Positions 10,001-16,589 of a stretch of DNA of 56,637 bases are shown piece after piece. This DNA comes from Lachnospiraceae bacterium. Its GTDB lineage: Bacteria; Bacillota_A; Clostridia; Lachnospirales; Lachnospiraceae. The stretch covers positions 1 to 56,637 of the forward strand of contig JAEEXJ010000005.1 in the NCBI GenBank assembly GCA_016291475.1, given 5' to 3'. The first letter of the stretch is position 1, and each line of letters starts with the position of its first letter. Below the pieces are notes generated by a model, which saw nothing but the letters and a program-made list of their open reading frames with translations, was not told the DNA's origin and ran no database searches. The position numbers were made by a program, and so were the translations under genes.

Positions 10001-10127
10001 GAAACTTAAGTATGCGGGATACGCTGCGATAGCGGTTCTTTTACTTGCGGGAGCAGTGGCTCTCATCGTCAGGGCGGCGCGTTCCGTCAAAAGTTCGTCC
10101 GGAAGAGCAAAAACTTCGGAAAAATAA
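7089..10127 (+). CDS. Large surface-anchored GLUG-repeat protein with central coiled coil
   Basis: 1012 residues from the ATG at 7089, which follows AAGGAGG at 7076-7082 and directly starts a signal peptide (MRNNKLFKTVTALVLTG, cleavage after about VCA). Residues about 90-310 and 575-730 contain repeated GGIAG/GGICG-type GLUG motifs spaced 20-40 residues apart, expected to form a beta-helix. Between them, about 320-560, lies a charged helical region (EEAEKEKEEAREEAERERE) that should be coiled coil. A C-terminal membrane segment (about 978-995) and basic tail anchor it in the cell membrane. It overlaps the MMPL gene by 11 bp. Function unknown; probably an adhesin-like or export-associated surface protein. 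Confidence 0.8.
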   Translation: MRNNKLFKTVTALVLTGILAAGTVAVSLPEAVCAAENTVNGFTEIDISTQDELIELAENCHSESWSYDKYVVLQNDINLTGEDFTGIPIFSGLFDGNGHTIYGYDREGTGYVQGLFRYVGKTGIVQNLTVDADIIAAGDGYVTGIIAGVNDGVIKNCFSKGSVKGDTATGGICGINGKNGLITGCKNLAEVTGFYYTGGIGGRNYGAIRGCVNYGSINSTPEWVSENDERQVDIISEITGDVSVISYQPGVDIGGIAGFSRGIVADSGNEGIVGYDRVGYNVGGVCGRQSGIIYGCTNYGPVKGKKDVGGIVGQQEPYIEIDKAKSVSDSIARINALTNIVSSDAAGMTPDIQDALAALQAASGKAMDDAQSMTGNASDYKIDENRDWASMIEQQAENAGKAAADSVRDNYNELFDELSAQDIPSYDELMDLIERYDDPEIPYELQNAADELKEEAEKEKEEAREEAEREREQIGNEINSSVNGEIGRWNTALDNLDKNSEILTSDLQEVRRASDALISVANMYSTQLSGDIMAVNASINDTYRLIDDLICGTQEEGIKYLFSDVSESDNPDMVNGRTIGCINYGSASGDINVGGIAGNLSVDDENLESSVIRTFDLTAGEGYAISSIVQDCENNGVVKLRSTCGGGIAGNMEHGCIKGCRGYGGIISDEGEYLGGVAGSSKGCIVSSYALCTLSGKGPAGGIAGYAERVKNCVSMPIFRDITEKCGAVAGQILRDSETESIDSTDFYGNYYVSGDYFGIDDISYDGIASELNYEDALSLKGIPDEFGDLKVIFVADGKILSEVRASYGDRVENLTLPGIPETSGSYGIWPDLTDVRVTGNLMIEAEYVSHVAVIRTENEYPEAGKPLALMQGQFKATDMLTATVTDAPFEPDDGSAYTDVTIYSVGFEGSGDLNTFSGELRLYSPYKEYRVWIRKNGVWTSADYSAEGSYAQLTMDSAVAMYAITRTPDEKLKYAGYAAIAVLLLAGAVALIVRAARSVKSSSGRAKTSEK

Positions 10128-10263
10128 GGCATTTATGGGCTTTTATGCCTTGCTATTGCCAAACAATCGTTATAGAATATAGGGTAAGTCTCTGCGAAGA
10201 CTTGCCCTATTGTTTTAAGCGAATTCCTGCCGGTAGCAGGACGCATGAAAGGAGAAATTTTTT
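10128..10263 (+). promoter_or_regulatory. Promoter and structured leader of thrS
   Basis: TTGCTA (10150-10155) and TAGAAT (10173-10178) with a 17-bp spacer are a plausible promoter. The transcript would begin near a hairpin AGGGTAAGTCT / AGACTTGCCCT (10181-10208, one G-U pair), followed by ATTGTTTT. A second hairpin at 10225-10241 resembles a tRNA-Thr anticodon arm and has its own entry. The ribosome site is AAAGGAG (10248-10254). There is no T-box: the leader is too short and lacks the specifier and T-box sequences. A weak repeat AAGGCAT/ATGCCTT (10126-10151) overlaps the preceding stop codon. Confidence 0.55.
10225..10241 (+). promoter_or_regulatory. Hairpin resembling a tRNA-Thr(GGU) anticodon arm, upstream of thrS
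   Basis: A 5-bp stem TCCTG/CAGGA encloses a 7-nt loop CCGGTAG; in anticodon-loop numbering positions 34-36 read GGU, a threonine anticodon, followed by A37. Position 33 is C instead of the usual U, and C/G at the loop ends could instead pair to give a 5-nt loop. It sits 7 nt before the ribosome site. In E. coli, ThrRS represses its own translation by binding such a mimic; the same role here is inference. Confidence 0.4.
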
Positions 10264-12120
10264 ATGGATCAGGAAATGTTTTTAAGTCTCTATCGTCATT
10301 CTATTGCCCACGTTCTGGCAAAAGCAGTCATCGAAATCTACGGAAAAGAAAACGTACAGTACGCCATCGGACCTCAGATCTCCGACGGTTGCTACTATGA
10401 TTTCGTGCTTCCCCGTGCGGTCACGGAGGAGGATTATCAGGTCATCGAAAACAAGATGAACGAGATAATCAAGAGAAAAGAAGACTGGAGAAGAGAGGAA
10501 ATCTCAAAGGCAGATGCTCTCGAGATGTTCAAGGATCAGAAGTTCAAGACCGAGATCATAAATGATCTTCCCGAAGATGAGAAACTCACTGTTTATTACA
10601 CCGGTGATGATTATGTAGATCTTTGCCGCGGACCTCATGTAGAGAATTCCAGAGAACTCATGGGTTGCGCATTCAAGGTAAGAAGCGCATCCGCAGCATA
10701 TTGGAGAGGCGACCAGCAGAGAGATGTAATGCAGAGAATCTATGTCTATGCATTCCCTAACAAGGACGAACTCAAGGCTCACCTCAATATGATCAGAGAG
10801 GCTATGGAAAGAGACCACAAGAAGCTCGGACCCAAGCTTGACCTGTTCATGTTCAGCGAATCCGCTCCCGGAATGCCTTACTGGCTTCCCAGAGGATGGA
10901 GGCTTTACAGAACCCTTATGGAATTCTGGAGAGAGATCCACGACAAGCACGGATATCAGGAAATCAAAACTCCCATCATCAACAACAAGAAGCTCTGGCT
11001 CATCAGCGGACACTGGGCTCACTATGTTAACAACATGTTCATCGTACCCGGTGTTCTCGGAAATATAGATGCAAAGGCTGTGATCCCTCAGGAAGACGGT
11101 TCACAGTCCGAGATTACACTCAATCCCGTTTACGATCAGAACGATGATGACACCATGGCTGCAAAGCCCATGAGCTGTCCCAACGCGATGAACGCATATA
11201 AGAGAACCATCCACTCCTACAAGGAACTTCCCATCCGTTACAACGAGGTAGGTCTTGTACACCGTAAAGAGAAATCCGGACAGATGAACGGACTTTTCCG
11301 TGTACAGGAGTTCCGTCAAGACGATGACCATACATTCGTAATGGAATCCCAGATTGAGGAAGAGATTGCCGATATCATGGAGATTGCGGATCAGATCTAC
11401 TCCACCTTCGGAGTAACTTACAGAGCGGAGCTCTCAACCAGACCCGAGGACTTCATGGGTGAGATTGAAACCTGGGACAGAGCAGAAGCGGCTCTTAAGA
11501 AGATCCTTGATAAGAAATACGGTGAGGGCGGTTACGAGATCAATGAAGGTGACGGTGCCTTCTACGGACCTAAGATTGACCTTCAGATGAAAGATGCTCT
11601 CGGAAGAGAGTGGCAGTGCGGAACCATTCAGCTTGATTTCCAGCTTCCTCATAACTTCGGTCTTACCTATCAGGATGCCGACGGAAGCATGACTCAGCCC
11701 ATAGTAATCCACAGAGCGATATTCGGATCATTCGAAAGATTTATCGGAATCATCATTGAGAACTTCAAGGGTGCTTTCCCCTTCTGGATCTCACCTTACC
11801 AGGTTGCGCTTGTGCCCATTAAGCCCGAGCACAATGACTTCACGAAAGAGCTTCAGAAGAAGCTTGAGGATGCAGGCATCCGTGTGGAGGCTGACTACGC
11901 TGATAAGAACATGAACGAGAAGATCAAGTTCTTCAAGACCATGAAAGATCCTTATATCGTAGTCATCGGTGATAAGGAAGTTGAATCCAAGACTCTTTCA
12001 ATTACCGTAAGAGGCCAGAAAGAACAGCTCCACGATGTACCCGTTGATGTATTTGTTGAAGCTTGTAAAAAGCTTAACGAAAGCAAAGCACAGGAACTTG
12101 ACGGACAGATAAATGGCTGA
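10264..12120 (+). CDS. thrS: Threonyl-tRNA synthetase lacking the TGS domain
   Basis: 618 residues charging tRNA-Thr with threonine. The protein begins only 10 residues before the editing-domain motif RHSIAH (11-16), so the usual N-terminal TGS domain (about 60 residues) is missing. Editing-site residues H12, H16, C121 and H125 are present. The catalytic core keeps the zinc ligands C305, H356 and H483 and class II motif 3 (IHRAIFGSFERF), then the anticodon-binding domain. Between MF (258-259) and KPMSCP (301-306) there is an insertion of about 30 residues relative to E. coli ThrS, and the usual NCPGH is SCPNA. ATG at 10264 has AAAGGAG upstream. Its stop overlaps the next start, coupling it to the following gene. 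Confidence 0.92.
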   Translation: MDQEMFLSLYRHSIAHVLAKAVIEIYGKENVQYAIGPQISDGCYYDFVLPRAVTEEDYQVIENKMNEIIKRKEDWRREEISKADALEMFKDQKFKTEIINDLPEDEKLTVYYTGDDYVDLCRGPHVENSRELMGCAFKVRSASAAYWRGDQQRDVMQRIYVYAFPNKDELKAHLNMIREAMERDHKKLGPKLDLFMFSESAPGMPYWLPRGWRLYRTLMEFWREIHDKHGYQEIKTPIINNKKLWLISGHWAHYVNNMFIVPGVLGNIDAKAVIPQEDGSQSEITLNPVYDQNDDDTMAAKPMSCPNAMNAYKRTIHSYKELPIRYNEVGLVHRKEKSGQMNGLFRVQEFRQDDDHTFVMESQIEEEIADIMEIADQIYSTFGVTYRAELSTRPEDFMGEIETWDRAEAALKKILDKKYGEGGYEINEGDGAFYGPKIDLQMKDALGREWQCGTIQLDFQLPHNFGLTYQDADGSMTQPIVIHRAIFGSFERFIGIIIENFKGAFPFWISPYQVALVPIKPEHNDFTKELQKKLEDAGIRVEADYADKNMNEKIKFFKTMKDPYIVVIGDKEVESKTLSITVRGQKEQLHDVPVDVFVEACKKLNESKAQELDGQING

Positions 12121-14404
12121 TAACAAAAGCTATACAAGAGGACAGACAATAGTAGCGGCAGGCAGCGCAATGACGTCCCTGGGTCTCGTGATCTCGGGAC
12201 GTGTATGCGCTGTTTATCCCGGCGGTGCAATGATGCTCGAAAGAGGAGATGTTATCGGCATCACCGAGGTTGTAAACGAGGTTCATTTCCTCGGATACAA
12301 AGCTGTTTCCGATGCGGTTGTTGTTCCCTACCCTTATACGAATCTCGAAAACTTAGAGATGCTCTTTTCGCAACACAATGATTTTGCGAGAGTATCTCTT
12401 TGTTCTCTTTTTAAACAGATTACAGGTCTTGTGGGACAGTGTCAGATATCCGAGATTCATACGGGGGATCTGTATCAAAAGCTTTTGAAAGACATCGATC
12501 TGTACAACGAGATGTGCAGAAAATTCAGGATCAAAGCCCAGGATCTCAGTGAAGCCTCGGAGCTTGATACCGATATGATGGAAGAGACGTCGGATACATG
12601 GCTTGCGGATTATTATGCGGGGCTTATGAAGCTCTACCAGTCTGAGACCGGCAAGTCCGTAATATCAGATCTTTCCGTTACCATGGGTATGGTAAGGAAG
12701 GGAAGTCTCGATTCAAGAAAAGCATATTCGCTTCTGGATAACTATTATTCATTCAGACAGGAACTGGGAAATCTGTATTTCAAGCCCGACGGAAAAGATC
12801 TGTATGGGTATCTTACGCAGCTCTTCTTCAGACTTAAAGAGGGCAGCCCTCAGATGTTCGAGCTTAGAAAGATATTAACCCGCATAGAGGAATCCTTCTA
12901 TGATGAGGCCGGTCTTGACCAGGATATTTACAAAAACCGTATCGATGAATTTGCCGAGAAGGCGGACAATATTCCCGAGGACAGCGGGGAGGACTTGGAC
13001 GAGACAGCGGATGATACTTCCGTTCCCGCAGAGGAACTTGAGAATTCCCTCGATACGATCATTAATTTCCTTGAAGATGATTCTGAGAAGATCACGGATT
13101 TTAAGACACATATCATAGACCTTAGGAACATCGACGATCCCGAATCCATTGATGATGATATATCGACGCTTCGAAGGCAGATAGCTCAGGAATATTATCA
13201 CGTCTACAAAGCGGCATTTTTCAAATCCCTTGAAAAGACACCGCCCCTTCCCGTTCTTATGCTCCTGTATTTCGGATACGTGGACGAAAATCTTGCGGGC
13301 AGGAAGTACACCGCATATCTGGCAAAACTGGCTGCGGGTATTGCGGATCATTCTTTTGCGGGAATATATACCTTCTATGACTGGCTGAAGGCTATCTATG
13401 GAGGTAAAAAAGATCCCAGCCGTGACGAATTCGATACGGATTATACGGATACGGTTCACAAATTAAAAGTACAGAACAAGATCGATGCGGCAGAGGAAAA
13501 GAAAAGGCTTGCGGACGGTGTTGCGAAGGCAACCTTCGAGCTCGACAATTTCTTCAGGAATGCCAATAAGGTCACTTATGGAAGGATCACCACATTCTGT
13601 CCTGTTTTTTTAGAGAAGACATGCGTTAAGGATCCGGAAAACTGTCTTGTGGATCTCGATAAAATATCGGCTGCGATCAACCACGTAAGATCCATTGATT
13701 TCTCGGCATACTACCGTGAGACTCTGGATAAGGAGAATCATGAGATAATGGGCAGGGAAGCAATACATGTGGAGTATCTTCCCGATTTCATACTTATGCC
13801 CAATATGGGAACAAGAGCCGTTATGTGGCAGGAGATCGAAGGCAAGGTCAGAAATTCACCTGCAAGAATGGCAATCTCCATCTTCCATGTTGAGGATCTC
13901 TTAAATACGGTCATCAGACTTACCGGTGACTTCAGATGGGAACTTTGCAAGAGAATCCAGGGCGCGAGATGGAATGATGTAAGCGATCATTCGCTCACCA
14001 GCGACTACTTCGATTATGTCCAGTTCTATCGTAAGAACAGAGATCTTTCTCCCGAGATCAAGGAGAAGATCAAATCTTCACTGCAGAGAGCCAAAAACAG
14101 CTTTAAGGAAATGTTCATAAGGGATTACACTCTCTGGATCATGTATGAAGGAAACGGTTCTCCCAGACTGAACAAAGTTGCAAGACAGATCCTTTATACC
14201 TATTGTCCTTTTGATTCTGTTCTTGCGGCGAAAAATAAAACAAATCCCATTTACACGGAGATCATAGAAAGAAGCGAGGTAAAGAAGGCTCAGAGACTGC
14301 ACCGTCTCGAGACTTTGGAAAAGAAGATCGCCTCTTCCGGTCAGACGGTGCCCGGCACCCTTAAGTCTGAGATATTATTTGTAAAGGGAAAAGTAAGCAT
14401 ATAG
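12113..14404 (+). CDS. Cyclic-nucleotide-binding-like domain protein of unknown function
   Basis: 763 residues. Residues about 5-105 look like a cNMP-binding beta-roll (YTRGQTIVAAGSAMTSLGLVISGRVC and ERGDVIGI resemble Crp-type effector domains), but I cannot confirm the phosphate-binding cassette. The remaining 650 residues are mixed helical with an acidic linker (about 285-305) and no recognised enzyme motif; there is no helix-turn-helix, signal peptide or membrane segment. It overlaps thrS by 8 bp and is followed 11 bp later by the small protein and the MoxR operon. A role as a cytosolic sensor or scaffold is speculative. Confidence 0.7.
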   Translation: MADNKSYTRGQTIVAAGSAMTSLGLVISGRVCAVYPGGAMMLERGDVIGITEVVNEVHFLGYKAVSDAVVVPYPYTNLENLEMLFSQHNDFARVSLCSLFKQITGLVGQCQISEIHTGDLYQKLLKDIDLYNEMCRKFRIKAQDLSEASELDTDMMEETSDTWLADYYAGLMKLYQSETGKSVISDLSVTMGMVRKGSLDSRKAYSLLDNYYSFRQELGNLYFKPDGKDLYGYLTQLFFRLKEGSPQMFELRKILTRIEESFYDEAGLDQDIYKNRIDEFAEKADNIPEDSGEDLDETADDTSVPAEELENSLDTIINFLEDDSEKITDFKTHIIDLRNIDDPESIDDDISTLRRQIAQEYYHVYKAAFFKSLEKTPPLPVLMLLYFGYVDENLAGRKYTAYLAKLAAGIADHSFAGIYTFYDWLKAIYGGKKDPSRDEFDTDYTDTVHKLKVQNKIDAAEEKKRLADGVAKATFELDNFFRNANKVTYGRITTFCPVFLEKTCVKDPENCLVDLDKISAAINHVRSIDFSAYYRETLDKENHEIMGREAIHVEYLPDFILMPNMGTRAVMWQEIEGKVRNSPARMAISIFHVEDLLNTVIRLTGDFRWELCKRIQGARWNDVSDHSLTSDYFDYVQFYRKNRDLSPEIKEKIKSSLQRAKNSFKEMFIRDYTLWIMYEGNGSPRLNKVARQILYTYCPFDSVLAAKNKTNPIYTEIIERSEVKKAQRLHRLETLEKKIASSGQTVPGTLKSEILFVKGKVSI

Positions 14405-14415
14405 CGGAGATTAAT

Positions 14416-14655
14416 ATGGCGATGAATCCGATTGCAATGATGCAGGCTGCCGGAAGAATAAAAATCTTTAAAGAGCAGCATCCGAAAGCACTTGCGTTTA
14501 TACGTTCCGTATCCGAAGGTGATCTGAGGGAAGGCACTGTCATAGAAGTTAAAGTGACTACGCCCGAAGGCAAAGAATCGGTATCCAATATCAAACTCAC
14601 CAAGGATGACATCGAAACATTCAACCTTTTCAAAAACGGACAGATAGGAAACTGA
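14416..14655 (+). CDS. Small conserved-looking protein, 79 residues
   Basis: 79 residues: a helical N-terminus (MAMNPIAMMQAAGRIKIFKE) then a short beta segment EGTVIEVKVTTPEGK and a helix TKDDIETFNLFKN. It is 3 bp before the MoxR start and 11 bp after the cNMP-binding-like gene, so it is a genuine operon member. GGAG lies upstream (GCGGAGATTAATATG). No family recognised; perhaps an accessory factor of the MoxR complex. Confidence 0.65.
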   Translation: MAMNPIAMMQAAGRIKIFKEQHPKALAFIRSVSEGDLREGTVIEVKVTTPEGKESVSNIKLTKDDIETFNLFKNGQIGN

Positions 14656-14658
14656 TCA

Positions 14659-15582
14659 ATGAGAACAGATGATGCAATTAACGAGATTGAAAAAGTTGTT
14701 CGCGGAAAAAGAGGCATAATCACAATGGCGCTTGCAACACTTCTTGCGGGCGGCCATGTTCTTCTGGAGGATATTCCCGGAGTTGGCAAGACGACTCTTG
14801 CGGTTGCTTTATCCAAGGCACTGGGTCTTGATTTTGCAAGAGTACAGTTTACTCCCGATGTTGTGCCCGGTGATCTTCTCGGTTTTACATATTACGATCA
14901 GAAGACAGGTGAATTTATTTTCCGAGAGGGAAGCATCTACACCAATCTCTTCCTTGCGGATGAGATCAACAGAACATCCCCCAAGACCCAGTCTGCACTC
15001 CTGGAGGTAATGGAGGAGAGACAGGCTACCGTTGAGGGTCATACAAGAGATCTTCCCAATCCATTCTTTGTAATAGCAACCGAGAATCCCTTCGGATCGA
15101 GCGGAACCCAGAAGCTTCCCGAATCGCAGCTCGACAGATTTATGACATGTATGAAAGTAGGATATCCCGATCACGGAAGTGAAGTCGAAGTTCTGATGAA
15201 CGATTCACATTCAAAACTTGATTCGGTAAATCCTGTCTTTTCCGCTGAGGAGATAGTTGAGATCCAAAAACAGATCGAGAACATTCATGTCGATCAGTCT
15301 TTGTATGATTATGTCGTTGCTCTTTCCGAAGCGACCAGAAATGATGAGAGACTTTCATTGGGACTTTCACCCAGAGGAAGCATCGCCCTTTACAAAGTCT
15401 CCAGGGCACTGGCTTACATGATAGGAAGAGATTATCTCACTCCTCAGGACATCTATACAGCATGGATGTATGTTGCTGCGCACAGAGTCAGAGTATCTCC
15501 CAGAGGAAAAGCTATGGGACTTTCTGCTGAGGATATTCTTATGGAAATCATTAAATCGGTTCCCGTTCCCAAGATCGGTTAA
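14659..15582 (+). CDS. MoxR-family AAA+ ATPase
   Basis: 307 residues, normal for MoxR. Walker A GVGKTT (41-46), Walker B LFLADEINR (97-105), the ENPFGSSGTQKLPESQLDRF sensor/arginine-finger region (142-161) and the C-terminal lid domain are intact. MoxR proteins act as chaperones that mature or insert metal/cofactors into partner complexes and are nearly always followed by a DUF58 and a transglutaminase gene, as here. Cytosolic. Only 2 bp separate it from the DUF58 gene. Confidence 0.92.
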   Translation: MRTDDAINEIEKVVRGKRGIITMALATLLAGGHVLLEDIPGVGKTTLAVALSKALGLDFARVQFTPDVVPGDLLGFTYYDQKTGEFIFREGSIYTNLFLADEINRTSPKTQSALLEVMEERQATVEGHTRDLPNPFFVIATENPFGSSGTQKLPESQLDRFMTCMKVGYPDHGSEVEVLMNDSHSKLDSVNPVFSAEEIVEIQKQIENIHVDQSLYDYVVALSEATRNDERLSLGLSPRGSIALYKVSRALAYMIGRDYLTPQDIYTAWMYVAAHRVRVSPRGKAMGLSAEDILMEIIKSVPVPKIG

Positions 15583-15584
15583 AT

Positions 15585-16589
15585 ATGGAACATATTAAAA
15601 ATGCTCTGTATATTATTTCATACTTGATGATGGTGGCGGTTGTCCTGCTGGTGACTGTATTCTACAGACAACCGCTTGCTTCCGTTCTTTTGGTATTTCT
15701 GATAATTCTTCCTTTTATCTCGCTTGCATCAGGAGCATACGGATACAGGCATATCTCGATCACCGCAACAGCTCCGACGGAATCCATAAATGCAGGCGAT
15801 GAATTCAGGATCAGATTCCACATCAGGAACACTTCGCCTGTTCCGCTTCTTCGCTGTACCCTTCTGTATTCTTTTTGCAATCTTTACAGACAGGATGATG
15901 AAAAGTTTACCATGACCCTTGCGGGGGAAAGCTTTGCATCTGAGAAGATCTCAATGAGTTTTAAAACATCCATGCCCGGGATGTTTACTTTTGATGCCGA
16001 TAAAGTTCTGATAAGCGACCCTTTGCATTTTCATACATTTACCGGCAAGGTAAAAATCCATATAACCATTCCTGTCATGCCTAAGGTAGTGCCTCTTCCC
16101 GATAAAGATCTCCCGAAATTCGAGGGTGAACCCTTTGATGATATCATTTCCGAACAGGGCGAACTGACAAGGGATATAAAACAGCTCAGGGAATACCGTG
16201 CGGGAGACAGGCTCCGCGATATCCATTGGAAAGCCTCCGCATCCGCAGGGGAACTTATGGTAAAAGAATACGAAAGAAGCGTGGACCTTATGTATCTTCT
16301 TCTTCCCGAGATCAATAAAGGTAAGGAAGAGGGTGCGCTTGTATATTATTATTCTCTGGGTAAAAAAATGCTTTCATCGAATATGGGATTCAGGACAGCT
16401 ATCTACGATCCCGATACAAGGGTATTCTCATATATGAATGTAAGCGACAGTAAAAGTCTTGATGAAAGCGTGTATGAGATAATGAGAAAGAAGGCTTCCA
16501 AAGAGGATGTCTTTACAATGTATATGACCCAGAACCCTGCCAGTTACGGCGTGATAAGGATATGTCAGGACAGAATAATCCTAAATTAA
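15585..16589 (+). CDS. DUF58 domain membrane protein
   Basis: 334 residues with two N-terminal membrane segments (about 8-27 and 33-52), a beta-rich stretch, and the DUF58 signature YRAGDRLRDIHWKASA (204-219). DUF58 proteins contain a von Willebrand-like domain and accompany MoxR ATPases; the exact job is unknown in the family. It overlaps the downstream transglutaminase gene by 28 bp if that gene starts at 16562. Confidence 0.9.
   Translation: MEHIKNALYIISYLMMVAVVLLVTVFYRQPLASVLLVFLIILPFISLASGAYGYRHISITATAPTESINAGDEFRIRFHIRNTSPVPLLRCTLLYSFCNLYRQDDEKFTMTLAGESFASEKISMSFKTSMPGMFTFDADKVLISDPLHFHTFTGKVKIHITIPVMPKVVPLPDKDLPKFEGEPFDDIISEQGELTRDIKQLREYRAGDRLRDIHWKASASAGELMVKEYERSVDLMYLLLPEINKGKEEGALVYYYSLGKKMLSSNMGFRTAIYDPDTRVFSYMNVSDSKSLDESVYEIMRKKASKEDVFTMYMTQNPASYGVIRICQDRIILN

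Noticed and set aside
10128..10263. T-box riboswitch for thrS
   Set aside because: The leader is only about 80-136 nt and lacks the T-box sequence and the stem I layout.
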